From: Sternotherus odoratus
Taxonomy: Eukaryota > Chordata > Testudines > Kinosternidae
Assembly (NCBI GenBank): GCA_032164245.1
Contig: JAVMKO010000165.1
Coordinates: forward strand, 1 to 64,000
Length of the DNA: 64,000 nt
Reading direction: 5' to 3'
Part shown: in pieces, positions 1 through 12,939 of the stretch
Layout: each line of letters opens with the position of its first letter
Numbering within the stretch: position 1 is the stretch's first letter
Notes under the pieces: model-generated
Seen by the model: the letters and a program-made list of their open reading frames with translations, nothing else
Told to the model about the DNA's origin: nothing
Databases searched by the model: none
Position numbers and translations under genes: made by a program

Positions 1-490
1 AGTCTCCCCATCACCGCGATACCCCACCCGCGAGACTCAGAAAAGACCGAGCCGCGGGGTTGCGGTCCGCGGAGACTGTAATCGCGTCTCATGCGCGCTC
101 CGATCATGAACCGCCCCCCCCCCCGCCCAGTGGGGGGAGAGGTAAACACCTACCTCCCTGACAAAACCGACTGTAGCGCGCCGCCGGGACCCACCGCCGG
201 CCACACCTGCCTTGCTCAGGGCGAACGCCGCACGCCCAGCCCCGGGGAGACCCCTTTCCCCGCTGCGTCCCTGCTCCCGACCCCCTCGCACCCCGGGGCT
301 TCGGTCGGAGCCCGGGTGGCAAACGTCTGCTCCTGACCGCCCCCGCTCTCTTTCCTCCCACAATGCCCCGCGGCGCATATTTGCATAAGCCACGCTCGCC
401 GCTTGCGACCGTAACCCTCAGAAAAGAGGGGCATGCGGCTTTTTGTAACAGGGGTGTCAGGGCTGTGACTAACAACAAAGACAGGCAACG

Positions 491-518
491 GTGTGTGTGT
501 GTGTGTGCGCGCGCGCGC
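491..518. repeat. (TG)n(CG)n alternating purine-pyrimidine tract
   Basis: An uninterrupted alternating tract of TG dinucleotides runs directly into CG dinucleotides. Such sequence is the classical Z-DNA-forming type. It sits within the CpG-rich region upstream of the KRAB locus. Confidence 0.85.
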
Positions 519-1083
519 TGACTGTACCCCCCCAACGTTGGTACTTCTGCTTTGCAGCCCCCCACAACCTTCCATGCCTCCAACAGCCCCCCCCTTCCCC
601 CCAGCTGGCCCCTCCCGCCCAAACAGCCCCCTCCTCCTCCTCTCCCCCGCCCCTTTCCCCGGGTCCCCCCCGCGCCCGGTCTCAACCCCCCCCCCGCCCC
701 CGCCCCGCGCAGGGACCCCGGGGGTCTGGTCCCCTCCCCCCCCCAGGGCAGAGCCGGGCCGGGCCGGGCGGGGGGGTCGTTGGTCTCCCGCGGGGGCAGC
801 AGCTCCGACCCCCCCCCGCGGGCGGGGCCCCCCGGGAGCAGATCCCGGCGCTGCGAGATGCCGGGTCCCCGGACACTGGGGCGGAGTCACCGCCCCGCCC
901 CCAGCCCCGCCCCCGGGCTCGCGCCGCTACCTGGAGGCGGCAGCTCCGCAGCGGGGGGGGCCGGGCCGGGCCGGGCGCGGGGGGATCATGAAGGTCTCCC
1001 CGGCACAGACCCTCCTGCCCCCCCCCCCCAGCGCCAGGGAGCAGCAGCGAGGAAGCCCGGCTCCTCCTCCCCCTGCCCAACGT

Positions 1084-1214
1084 CACTTCCGGTCCCGGGG
1101 GAGTCAGGGACTACATCTCCCAGCCTGCACCGGGGGCGCTTCCGCCTTCTCCAGCCCAGCGCGGGAGACTGCCAGTAGCTGTCACTGCGCATGCGCCATT
1201 AGCACGCGGCCAAT
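1084..1214 (+). promoter_or_regulatory. Promoter module (a): ETS, ZNF143-like, NRF1 and CCAAT sites
   Basis: Visible motifs are CACTTCCGG at 1084-1092 (ETS/GABP type), ACTACATCTCCCAG at 1110-1123 (ZNF143/SBS type), TGCGCATGCGCC at 1186-1197 (NRF1 type) and CCAAT at 1210-1214. This set is typical of TATA-less housekeeping promoters. The same order of ETS site then ZNF143-like site, followed by a GGGGGCGCTTCCG segment, recurs at 31.05 and 47.69 kb and inverted at 23.1 kb. It lies about 700 bp upstream of the first KRAB coding exon, so it is the likely promoter of that locus. That link is inferred from position. Confidence 0.7.
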
Positions 1215-1539
1215 CTAACGGTTCAGGTGCTGCTACCTCCAGCTGTGGAAAGACCGTTATTAACCCCTCCGCGCCTGGCCGCACCCGCGAGTGAGAGACC
1301 CGGGGGGGGGGCGGGAAAGTGACTCTCGGCCCCGCGAACCGGGGAGAAGCCTCGGAGCTGCCCCCGCCCCAGTGGATCCGGCCCCGCGGGGATGGGGGGG
1401 CAGAGACTGGGGGGGGTCCCCTGTGGGGCGGGGGGAGAAGCCGGAGTTGCGGGGGGGGAGGGTCAGTGGGACGCGGGGGGTTGAACGGTCTCTGCGCAGC
1501 CAGGAAATCCCCGGGGGGGGGGCGGGGAAGTGACCTTAA

Positions 1540-3589
<2,050 letters not shown>

Positions 3590-3590
<1 letters not shown>

Positions 3591-4680
3591 AGTATATAAG
3601 AATGTCTATACTTGGTCAGACAAAGGTCCATCTAGTCCAGTATCCTTCCTTCTGACACTGGCCAATACGGGAATGAATACAAAAGGTAATCAAGAAGTGA
3701 TTCATCTCCTGTCACCAATCTTATGGCAAAGGGAGGTTAGAGACACCATTCCTGCCCAATGTGGATAATAGCCATTGATGGACCTATCCTCCTTGAGTGA
3801 ATCATGGGGTGGTGGGATAGCTCAGTGGTTTGAGCATTGGCCTGCTTAAACCTAGGGTTGTGAGATTAATCCCTGGGGGGAGGGGGCTATTTTGGGATCT
3901 GGGACAAAAAAATCTATCAGGGGACAGTATTTGGTCCTGCTAGTGTAGTCAGGGGACTGGACTCAATGACCTTTCATGGTCCTTTCAGTTCTATGAGATA
4001 GGTATCTCCATAATTATTATTATTATTATTATTAAAAAAATATAGTCTTGGCCTTCACAACATGCTCTGGGCAAAGAGTTTCACAGGTTGATGGTGTGTT
4101 GTGTGAGAAAATACTTCCTTTTGTTTGTTTTAAACCTGCTACCTATTAATTTCATTGGGTGATGTTTAGTCCTTGTGTTATGAGAGATAGTAAATCAAAC
4201 TCCCTTATTTACTTTCTCCACTCTTCTCATGATTTTAGAAACCTCTCTCATATCTCCCCTTCATCTCTTTTCCAAGATGAAAAGTCCCAGTCTTTTTAAT
4301 CTCTCATACAGAAGCTGTTAAATACACCTAATACCATTTTTTGGCCTCTTTCTAGACCATTTCCAATTCCAATATATCTTTTTTTCTGGTGGGGTGACCA
4401 CATCTGCAGGCAGTATTCAAGACGTGGGTGTATAATGGACTTATATAGAGGCAATATGATCTTTTCTGTCTTATTATCTATCTCTTTCTTCATGATTCCC
4501 AACATTCTGTTCACTTTTTGACTGCCTCTGCAGCTTGATTGACTATTTTCAGCGAACTATCCACAATGACTTCAAATCCCTCTCTTGAGTGGTAACACCT
4601 AATTTAGACCCCATCATTTTATATGTGTAGTTGGGATTATGTTTTCCAATGGGCTGCAATATGTGGTATCCTGACATCTA
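3590..4680 (-). mobile_element. CR1 LINE 3' part, interrupted by a SINE
   Basis: In antisense to the window this reads as the end of a CR1 reverse transcriptase followed by its 3' UTR. The minus-strand frame at 4296-4514 encodes a degenerate end containing NRMLGIMKKEID and HPRLEYC, both typical of the CR1 RT C-terminus. The plus strand shows the common turtle CR1 tail, for example GGTCCATCTAGTCCAGTAT near 3628. A tRNA-derived SINE sits inside it at about 3803-4030. It is a non-functional 5'-truncated copy. Confidence 0.85.
3803..4030 (+). mobile_element. tRNA-derived SINE (turtle type), inserted in CR1
   Basis: The 5' end carries an A-box-like TAGCTCAGTGGTTTGAGC and a B-box region around GGTTGTGAGATTAATCC. 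A tail containing GGGGACTGGACTCAATGACC and a (ATT)n stretch follows. A second copy is at 5770-5985. The SINE interrupts the CR1 tail, so it is younger than that CR1. Some CR1 sequence next to it is missing, so the insertion came with, or was followed by, a small deletion. Confidence 0.85.
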
Positions 4681-5280
4681 GTACTGCTGGGATCCTGCAT
4701 TCCAAAATATCCCTGCCCTTCCTGTTCCCTTTCTCCACTGAACTCCACCGCCCATGGTCACTAATCACAGCTTCCCCAGGACTCTCTCATTGTCTCTGGA
4801 CCGCTCTGTTAGCAAGAAGCAGTGCCTGGGAATCTTGTCCTCTGTCTCTGATTTCTGGGACATGGATTTACTTTCTCAGTGTTTCAGGAGACTCTTTGAA
4901 ATTGAATGTGTGGGGCATTAACCACAGTGCAATCTGGACTGTTGAAGATCCGTGTCCCCTCAGTTCCCCAGGCTGGTGTTTCCTTGACTTTGCTTTACTG
5001 TGAGAACAGCCACTCCTGGGCAGTTAACACACAGTCTCCAGCCTGTAACTCGCTCCCAGAAACACAGGATTGAGTGCTGCTAGTCAGCCACTCATGAATT
5101 ACAGTGCACCACAGGAGAACCCCAGAAAATTCTCTGCTCCCAGACTTGCCCCAGGAATGTGCATCTTGCCCTTTACACAACACTGCTGAACACAAGCTCA
5201 TATGACGTCTGTCATTCCTCAGTGGAAAATGACATGCACCAGCCTTGTTATCCCAAATGGGGCTTCCAACACACTTTCAT
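4680..5280. other. No recognised feature
   Basis: The sequence has mixed composition and no convincing exon, RNA gene or repeat family that I can name. The open frames here lack codon bias or known motifs. Confidence 0.5.
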
Positions 5281-5519
5281 CCAAACACACTGTGAAGGGT
5301 TGAGATCACAGAAACCCCCTTAGGAGCTGCCACCCAATGTGTCAAGGCTCCTCCTGCCTCAGTTTTCCTGCCCCAACAGCTTAGGACCTCAGTACCCTGC
5401 CAGGTCTGAGCCACGTCCCCTAACAGCTGTGGGCTTCCTGGAAACAGGCAGGAGGTATTCTTACCTCTGGCACTCAGATGCTCAACTCCCAATGGGGTCA
5501 AACCCTGAATAAAATTTGT

Positions 5520-5550
5520 TTTGCCCTGTATAAAGCTTATACAGGGCAAA
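5520..5550. repeat. Perfect 13-bp inverted repeat with 5-nt loop
   Basis: The left arm TTTGCCCTGTATA at 5520-5532 pairs fully with TATACAGGGCAAA at 5538-5550 across the loop AAGCT. It lies inside the old interspersed repeat and can form a hairpin or cruciform. Confidence 0.9.
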
Positions 5551-5769
5551 CTCATAGATTGTTCGCCCTCCATAACAATGATAGAGAGAGATGCACAGCT
5601 GTTCCCCCGCCCCAGGTACTAACATGTACTTCAGGTTAATTAATAAGTAAAAAGTGATTTTAATAAAGACAGGAAATAGGATTGAAGTGGTTCAAAGTAG
5701 TAACAGACAGAGTACAGTGAATTACCAAACAAAATAAACAGAACACGCAAATCGAACACTATTACAGCA

Positions 5770-5985
5770 AAAATAGGGGGGAGGGATAGCTCAGTGGTTT
5801 GAGCATTGGCCCCCTAAACCCAGGGTTGTGAGTTCAATCCTTGAGGGGGCAATTTAGGGATCTGGGGCAAAAAATCTGTCAGGGGACAGTACTCAATCCT
5901 GCTAGTGTAGGCAGGGGACTGGACTCGATGACCTTCAAGGTCTTTCCAGTTCTAGGAGATTGGTATATCTCCATTTATTTATTAA
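5770..5985 (+). mobile_element. tRNA-derived SINE, second copy
   Basis: This is the same family as 3803-4030, with TAGCTCAGTGGTTTGAGCA, a better-preserved B-box segment (AGTTCAATCC), CTGGACTCGATGACCTTCAA and a poor (ATTT)n tail. It interrupts the older repeat at 5285-6660. Confidence 0.87.
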
Positions 5986-6789
5986 AAAGCCTCACCCTCT
6001 GTGAATTCCTTCTTTCGGGCTAAACTCCCTGTTAGCCTGGGTCCAGCAATCACCCGCAACCCCCCTGCAGTCACAGTCCTCTGTTCCAGTTTCTTCCAGG
6101 GATCCTTGGGGGGTGGAGGGCTGTTGCTTGAACCAGCTGAGAACAAAATGGAGAGGTCTCGCCCAGGTTTATATAGACTTCCTCCTGTGAGTGGAGAGCC
6201 CCTCCTCCTTCCTGTGCAGAGTCCACATGGCCTCTCAGAGCACATGGCTCAGTTGCAGGCCCGAACCAGTCTCCCCTCACCACCAGCCAGGCTGCATTCC
6301 TCAGGCAGATGAGGTGTGGACGGGCGTCTACAAAGTTCATTGTTTGCTTGATTGGTTCTTAATTGGGCTTAACTGGGAACAGTTTTTCTCAGAGAGCTGT
6401 TCAGCTGCTTTCCAAAGTCCACATACAACCAACCAAGCACATAGTCAATATTCATAACTCTGAATACAACACAGACACATACATACAAATAGGATGAACA
6501 GATCCAGTGGATCATTAGCTTCACAGAGAGAGAACTTTTTTGCAAAACCATATTCCAGTAACCATATATTTACAGGCACACTCCCCCATAAAGCCTTATG
6601 GGGTACACAGTCACACTCTCATTAGCTGCTCTCCCCAGAGGGTTACAGGAGTGAAGACTGCTCAAACTCTGTCCCTCTCTGCTGAGGATTTTGGGTTTCA
6701 GCTTCCTAGGTCTGATGCTGAAGCCTCCATTGTGATCTGGGAGACCAGGCTCAGCAGCTGCTGCTCCCCCAGTGGGGTTCTGTGCTGGG

Positions 6790-8660
6790 AAGTGACCTAA
6801 ATTAAAGCTTCTTCTCTGCCTGGCCCATGTGAACAAGAAAAGGAGCAGAGGAAAAGCCAGTTCCTGACTCCATATCCCTCTTGCTGGGGTGTGGCTGCCC
6901 TGGTGTCAGTGTCTGTGGGCTTACCCTGGAAGAAGGGGCCAGGTCTACACTGAATAAAGACATTGAGCATTTTCCCAACATGGCAGAATCTATGTCTGTC
7001 TGTAGGGAAAGAGCCTAGGGAATCGTGATGTGATTATAACTAAAGCCTGTTCTGAAACCTCCACAATTCCCCTTCTCACCCTCGCAGGCTGCAGAATGAC
7101 GTCCCTGTTTTGCTCCAGATCATCCCATCCTCCCGTGGGACAGGGGAGAGAAATGGCTGCAGAGGAGCAGGTTCAGGTAGGGATTATCAGGGGGCTGCTG
7201 GTGGGCTCCTGCTGGAGGCAGAGGGACAGAAAATACACCATAGATGGGAAGGTTTGCACAGTCTGGCTTGGGGGTTCTAGTGGGACAGGAAATGCAGAGG
7301 GTGGGAAAGGGAGGAGGACAGGGTCTGGCAAACCTGGTGGAAGTTGTTCAATAAGTGGCCTAGATTCTAGGAACAGACCCATGAGGGTCAGATGTGGAAA
7401 TACTTGAATTTGTGAAACAGGAAAGAATCCAGCTACATGGGGCTAGGAAAACTGACCAGACTCCCAGTGCTGGGAGAGATCTAATCAGTGGCTGCTGAGA
7501 GATATGAAGGGGGCACCCACCCGTGAGGTTCAGGGAAGATTCCCCTCCCTTCATATCCAGTTTCTCACAATGAGGAGGAGATGGAGCCCTACCAGGGAGT
7601 TCTCCCTCGATCCTGTGGTGGGCTCCATCTCCTGTATCAGTCTGTGGCTAGTAGGTGTTTGATGACTCTGCTGGCGTAGAGGGGCTCCCTTTTCCTTCTC
7701 TCATCCTGGTGTTTGCTGGATTCTCTAAGTGGGATAGGGTAACTGAGTAAGGTGGGGGTGGGATTCTATTTACTGTAATTCACACAGAGCTTCCATTTGA
7801 TTGGCTCCTCTTCCCCACAAATAGAGGGGCTGTGAGTGGTGCAGCAGGTACTGAGTGTGGGACTCTTGCTCTCTTAGGGGCCGGTGACCTTCGAGGCGGT
7901 GATGCTGGAGAACTATGAGAATGTGACCTCACTGGGTAAGGATTCCTGTCCCCTCGATTCTTAGAAGGGGAAATAAAGACTTATGGTTCACACCAACCCC
8001 ACAATGCCACCTCCCCTCTGCCCTGTTTTGGCATCACCCTAATATGCCATTGACACACACACACTACCAGAGACCCTCCCCTGCTGCAGAACACTTTGGG
8101 AACAGAGCACGGGAGCAGTATAACACAGTGTCAAATATCTCCAGTTTGTACAAGTAAAACTGAGGGTTAGGTGTGGCATAAGTAACAGAAGGTTCCTACC
8201 CCCGGCCGTCTCTTCAAACCCTGAGCCTGCTCCACCCAGACCAGAATGTGCTTAGGGAGTAACAAGCAGGCATCTGGAGTCAGAGCTGCTGGTCCAGGGT
8301 TACTTATCACACAGACACTCAGTACATCCTTGAATGCTGGCTGGGGGTATCCAGACAAGGGAGCACCAGCAGCAGAACATCAAAACTCACCCAGGATTCG
8401 AGATGACACAAGTCCTGACTGGTCTGGATTCCCCCCCAACATGTGAAAATGGCCTAGGTTGGTTGAGACATGGAGAATCTTGCTCCTCCATCACCATGTG
8501 TAACAGCCACAATCTCTCTTCTCCTCAGGCTCCTTGGATCTTGGAGTCCCTCATCGACAAAGTCACATGACCCTGATTCTTATTTTTCACATTCTGCTTT
8601 TCCAGACTAATTAGATTCTGTTGCTCCTGAATTCTAGCTTCTAATTTCCCAGTGTTCTCC
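6790..8660 (+). repeat. KRAB-locus segmental duplication, copy 2
   Basis: Collinear with 1540-3545. It includes the upstream intron, the leader exon, the KRAB exon and the region after it. A minus-strand CR1 fragment follows at 8690, as one does after copy 1. Confidence 0.85.
7088..7935 (+). pseudogene. KRAB zinc-finger gene 5' exons, copy 2 (intact donor; KRAB-A box with 69-bp deletion)
   Basis: The leader exon is 7088-7176 with acceptor ACCCTCGCAG, ATG at 7096, 27 codons ending EEQVQ and a proper donor GTAGGG. The KRAB exon is 7878-7935 with acceptor CTCTCTTAG and donor GTAAGG, but it is only 58 bp against 127 bp in copy 1. The missing 69 bp (23 codons) keep the frame: GPVTFEA runs straight into [13 protein letters not shown]. 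This removes most of the KRAB-A core, including the EEW and LYRD parts needed for TRIM28 binding. Splicing would still join in frame, so a protein with a non-functional KRAB stub could be made if finger exons exist outside the window. None are visible downstream. Confidence 0.8.
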
Positions 8661-8689
8661 ACAACCAGGTTCTGGCAGTAAGTGGGTAG

Positions 8690-9354
8690 GGACATGATCC
8701 CTGGCTAATGGCCATCCTGGCTAATGGCCATTCATGGACTTATATTCCATTAATTTATCTTGTTCTTCTTTGAACCCTCTTCTAGTCTTGGCCTTCCACC
8801 ATCCTTTGGCAAAGAGTTTCACAGGTTGACTGTGTATTGTGTGACGGAATAATTCTTTGGGATTTTTAAACCTGCTGTCTATTACTTTCATTGGGTGACT
8901 ACTAGTTCCTGTGTTAGGTGGAGGAGTAAATAACACTTCCTTATTTACTTTCTCCACAGCAGTCTTGATTTTATAGACTTCTATTATATCTGCCTTGTGT
9001 CAGCTGAAAAATCCAGTGTTTTAAATCTCTCCTCATACAGAAGCTGTTCCATACCCCTAATCATTTTTGTTGCCTTTTTCTGAACCTTTTCAAATTCCAA
9101 TATATCTCTTTTGAGACGGGATGATGATCTCTGTATGCAGTATTCAAGATGTGGGTGAACCATGGATTTATGTAGCAGCAATATGATATTTTCTGTCTTA
9201 TGATCTATTCCTTTCTTAATGATTCCCAACATTCTGTTCACTCTTTCGACTGCCTCTGCACATTGAGTTGATATTTTCAGAGAACTATCCACAATAACGC
9301 CAGGATCCTTCTCTTGAGGGGAAACAACTAATTTAGATCCCCTCATTTTGTATG
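8690..9354 (-). mobile_element. CR1 LINE 3' part
   Basis: The minus strand at 8984-9350 encodes a degenerate CR1 RT C-terminus with NRMLGIIKKGID, HPHLEYC, EKVQKKATKMI and YEERFKTL. The 3' UTR extends towards 8690. The homologous end stops abruptly where the hairpin element begins at 9355. It is 5' truncated and not functional. Confidence 0.87.
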
Positions 9355-9437
9355 TACCGTATATACTCGAGTATAAGCCGAGTTTTTCAGCCCACTTTTT
9401 GGGCTGAAAAAAGCCTCCTCGGCTTATACTCGAGTCA
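9355..9437. mobile_element. Hairpin (MITE-like) element with nested inverted repeats
   Basis: The 18-bp arms ACTCGAGTATAAGCCGAG (9365-9382) and CTCGGCTTATACTCGAGT (9418-9435) are exact reverse complements. A second inner pair, TTTTCAGCCCA and TGGGCTGAAAA type, lies between them. The whole segment can fold into one long hairpin. I recognise the arms as a widespread vertebrate short-element terminus but cannot name the superfamily with confidence. Confidence 0.8.
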
Positions 9438-9734
9438 ACCCGGTAAAAAAAAAAAAAAAAAAAAGCCTCGCTCTCCCGTCCCCGCCGCGCGGGCGGGCTG
9501 CCGGGAGCGTCCCGGTTCCCCCCTCCCCGCCGCGGGCGGGCTCCCGGCAGGGACAGGACGGGTCGCGCCCGCAATGGCCGGGGCTCCCCCCGTGACAGGC
9601 CGCGGCACGGAGCCGCCGGGCCCAACCGCCCCGGGATCCTCCCGAGCCAGCCCTGCTACCGCGCAGCGGGGGCCGTTCCCCCCCCGGGGAGGGGTGAGTG
9701 CAGGGCCCGGCCCGGGCGGCGGGCTCGGGGGGGG
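9438..9734. other. A-tract followed by GC-rich module
   Basis: A run of about 20 A is followed by a GC-rich block with CCTCGCTCTCCCGTCCCCGC and repeated CCCCTCCCCGCCG segments. Much the same block follows an A-tract beside a different short element at 40.2 and 57.5 kb. It is very likely part of a composite mobile unit and not coding. Confidence 0.55.
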
Positions 9735-10372
9735 AAACTACAGAACCCAAACCACCAAAAAAGAAAGCTGCTTTGGATTGTTATTGAGCAGAGCCCATCA
9801 TCAGCATGGATGCTTGTCCCCTAGAATGGTGACTGTAGAATGAAGGGACATATGAATCTTTAGCGCATCTGGCATGTAAATATCTTGCAACATGGGCTAC
9901 AACAGTGCCATGTTCTCACTTACAGGTGTCATTGTAAACAAGCAGCTTGCAGCATTTTCTCCTGCAAATGTAAACAAACTTCTTTGAGCAATTGACTAAA
10001 CAAGAAGTAGGACTGAGTGCACTTGTAGGCTCTGAAGTTTTACATGGTTTTATTTTTGAATGCAGTTTTTTGGTACACAATTCTACATTTGTGAGTTTAA
10101 CTTTCGTGATTAAGAGATTCACCTAATACAAGTCCTGTAGTGCAATTAAAGTAGTACTATTTCTTCTGTTTTTTATAGTGCAAATACTTGTAACCAAAAA
10201 TGTTTATAAAATGAACTGTATAAATGGCTGTACACATCGTATTCTGTGTTTTAATTTAAATCAATATATTTGAAAACACAGAAAATGTCCAAAAATATTT
10301 AAACGGTATTCTTTTATTTAACAGTGTGATTAATCACGAATCATTTTTTTTAATTGCTTGACAGTCCTGATT
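9735..10372 (+). pseudogene. hAT-family transposon 3' half with transposase C-terminal remnant
   Basis: The plus strand preserves pieces of a hAT transposase C-terminus: frames near 9735-10010 contain HHQHG-like text, GTYESLAHLACKYLAT and VNKQLAAFSPANVNK, interrupted by stops and frameshifts. An AT-rich 3' region follows, ending in a TIR-like AATTGCTTGACAG at 10352-10364. I recognise the tail with a duplicated TTAATCACGA motif as a common turtle hAT end. The element is internally deleted and inactive. The CR1 at 10374 abuts its end. Confidence 0.75.
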
Positions 10373-10373
10373 A

Positions 10374-10808
10374 AAAGATTACAGAACATGCCTCATACTA
10401 GTGATAAACTCATGGAGTTCAAGCTATTTAGCACTTACCAAAGAGAAGGTTAAGAGATTACTTGATTACAGTCTATAAGTACCTACATGGGAATAAATAT
10501 TTAATGATGGGCTCTTCAGTCTGGCAGAGAAAGGTATAATATGATCCAGTGAATGAAAGTTGAAGCTAGACAAATTCAGACTGGAAATAAAGTGCACATA
10601 TTTAACAGCGAGGGTAGCTAACCATTGGAACAATTTACCAAGGGTTGTGGTGGATTGTCCCTCAATGGCAACTTTTAAATCAAGATTAGTTTTTTTCCTA
10701 AAAAATCTGCTCTAGGAATTACTTTGGGAAAATCCTCTGGCCTGTCTTCTATAATAACTGAGGTGATCACAGTGGTCCTGTTTGGCCTTGGAATCTATGA
10801 ATCTGTAA
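10374..10808 (+). mobile_element. CR1 LINE 3' end, plus orientation
   Basis: The segment reads as the usual turtle CR1 end: AAGAGAAGGTTAAGAGATTA, GCTAGACAAATTCAGACTGG, ACCATTGGAACAATTTACCA and finally GGCCTTGGAATCTATGAATC. The coding trace (the ERRLRD-type end of RT) is broken. This subfamily differs from the two minus-strand CR1 copies above. Confidence 0.85.
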
Positions 10809-10809
10809 T

Positions 10810-11470
10810 GGATCACACACTTGTTAGTTCTCTCTGACAAGGGACATATTCCCAGTCATTACTCCCTGTATGTGGTCTTCTCTTGTCTAGAACTTGTAAC
10901 TGTCTTAAGATCCATCTCATTGTCTTTGTGTTCATCACTCAAGCTGTGGCTTTCTGGTTGCTGGTCCTGGTAACTTTATCTAAATCTTTCCTAGCTTCTC
11001 TTTCTCTTCAGCTGCTTGTCATTTGCCAATAGTGACTCCTAATTAGGGGGCATGTGGAGTGTGAGGACAGGTTAATTTTCATGTGTGAGAAGGTAATTTA
11101 CAGATACAGGTCCCCCAGACTGGAGGATTCTTTTCCCTCTGGGATTGCTCCGTAAAGGTGACATTTTAAAAGTTTTAGTTGTTTGTCAGTGGACGCATAC
11201 TTGAGTGTGTGGTGCCATCTGGGTTTTTATACAGGCACTGGACTCCACCAAAACCTCCATCGGAGAACTCCCTTTGTCCTTAAGGGTGACTCATACCCAG
11301 TAATTATCCATTACAAGAAGACAGATAAGAAGAAACTTGCCTCATTATTACACTCAGCATTGCTGTACATTGATTTTATCATCAAGGTTTTTCCTTGGGT
11401 GGCTTAATGTCGGTCATTCATTGATATTAAGTATCTCAGTGGTTGTGTATATAACAACTGTCTCTTTTCA
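10810..11470. other. No recognised feature; intron-like
   Basis: AT-richer DNA without clear exon or repeat signals. It precedes the exon candidate at 11472. Confidence 0.5.
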
Positions 11471-11471
11471 G

Positions 11472-11549
11472 TCCCCAGGAGCTGAGGATACTTTAGCTAA
11501 GAAAACAGAGAGATCATCTAAAGAGGCCAAGACTGAGCCAGATAAAGCA
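11472..11549 (+). CDS. Candidate internal exon, 26 codons, lysine/glutamate-rich
   Basis: A strong acceptor (CTCTTTTCAG) and a strong donor (GCA|GTAAGT) bound exactly 78 bp, which is open in the frame starting at its first base. The peptide begins SPGAEDTLAKKTERSSKE and is rich in K, E, S and T, as in disordered nuclear or RNA-processing proteins. Both junctions would be phase 0. I do not recognise the protein, and no clearly matching neighbour exon is visible. It may be an exon of a larger plus-strand gene spanning about 10.8-16 kb. Confidence 0.5.
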
Positions 11550-11559
11550 GTAAGTATTG

Positions 11560-12830
11560 CAAAGCGATACAAAAGCTCTATCAAACTGGCTATTGAAAGG
11601 GTCACATTTTAGAATCTATTAATTCATATTGAGCTCTGGGAGTCTGCAGTGGGGGCTGAGAGCCACTGAATCAAAGTATAAACTGTGTAGATAATGGAAA
11701 CCACTTGATGCCAGGGAGTGCGGCAGCACCCCTAGTTCCAGCACCTATGGGAGTCTGTCACCTGAGGATTGCTGTGATTTAAAAACTAATGGTTTTCGAT
11801 GACTCTCAAGTTGCGGGATGCTAAAGCGGGTATATTAAAGCTGTTTTTCAAACCGTGGGTTGTGAAACAGTACTAGGTCGCAGCATGTAAGGCACGTGGT
11901 CCCCTTGCTCTGGTCAGCAGCGCAGATCAGGTCGTTAAACATCCTATCAGTGGTGCTGCCCAGCTAAGGCAGGCTAATGCCTGCCTATTCCGATACCGTG
12001 CTCTGCTGTGGTCTACACCACCACACCCCGGCTCATCGTCCCCATCTCTTTGCCCAGCCAGTCCCCATTTTCTCTCCCCACACTCCAGACCTGTTTCCAC
12101 TCCTGGCTCCCAGTCACTTTCTCTCTCCTCTCCCATCTTTAGTCCGAGGTTTATCAGGCTTCTTGTCCCAATCTCCTTTTATGTGGTCTGTCCCCTTTGC
12201 ATTCAAATCCGGCACCTTCCCATTCCTTTCTGACTGGGCACCAGCAGAGGGGATATTGAAAGTGCAGGAGAGACAGGCTTTCCTGCCCTCAGTTCTGATG
12301 CTTGTGGTGTTTCAAGCTGAATGGTTTGAATACTACCTTTAAGAGAGCTTTGTTCATTTAGAAGTCTATCTTAACACCTAGACCTCAATTTGCTAACCAT
12401 GCTTGTTTGAGATTAGAATTCTAGACTAGACTTTGTAGGTGCTTCTCTCTTCTCAGAATTTTAATATTCCTCTTGTTAATTATCCCCAAAAGACTGAGCA
12501 CTGGGCAAATTCCTTCAAAATTCTTTATTAGAGGAAAGTCTGTTCTGTCACCAGCAAGTAGTGATGTCCTGGTATCTATAATAGATTTTCTAAAATGAAA
12601 GTAAACCTAGTCTGAGCAGTAACAAGCTGGAAGCATTTGGATAATATCTGGCAGGCAATATCTGGCAGGCAATCTTCAGCGTCTGTTGGAAAATTGATGC
12701 CTTCTGGTTATTGCTTATCACCTTGCTTGTGATCAGAGAAAGTAAAATTGTGTTTTTGTGTGCTCTTGGTCTGGATTAAGTGAGTAGTTTTGTTCTCAAA
12801 TGGGCATTTCCATAGCATGACTGACTTTTT
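11560..12830. other. Intron-like DNA with a possible repeat fragment
   Basis: The part around 11840-12000 resembles from memory a short turtle repeat (start like TTTCAAACCGTGGGTTGTGA), with low certainty. A small direct duplication of TATCTGGCAGGCAA occurs at 12644-12672. I see nothing else. Confidence 0.4.
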
Positions 12831-12835
12831 TTTAG

Positions 12836-12935
12836 ATCTTAAAAATAACTTGGAGACTTGTGACAAAAGTCTTAGGCAGACCTTCTGAAGCATATGGTGC
12901 TGTTTATGGGGAAAGTGGCTATAGAAGGTGGATAG
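12836..12935 (+). CDS. Candidate internal exon, 100 bp
   Basis: A pyrimidine-rich acceptor (CTTTTTTTTAG) and a donor (ATAG|GTATGT) bound 100 bp, open in the frame starting at its first base. The peptide contains KVLGRPSEAYGAVYGESG and then YRRW. Glycine and aromatic content look protein-like, but I cannot assign a family. It might belong with the exon at 11472: that exon ends in phase 0 and this one starts in phase 0. The pairing is inference. Confidence 0.35.
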
Positions 12936-12939
12936 GTAT

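Larger units (their letters stand above)
5285..6660. mobile_element. Old interspersed repeat (LTR-like or unclassified) split by a SINE
   Basis: The sequence around 5290-5760, and again after the SINE to about 6660, matches from memory a long repeat that recurs in turtle genomes. Features include the near-perfect hairpin at 5520-5550, a TTAATAAAG stretch at 5657 and a TTTATATAGAC box at 6168. I cannot assign it to a class with certainty. No coding capacity remains. Confidence 0.45.

Noticed and set aside
3803..4030. Functional tRNA gene
   Set aside because: A- and B-box-like segments exist but no cloverleaf can be drawn. A SINE tail and a second copy show that it is a retroposon.
8984..9625. 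213-codon minus-strand frame as a single protein
   Set aside because: It joins the GC-rich module, the hairpin element and the CR1 RT remnant. Only the last 110 codons or so are CR1-derived.
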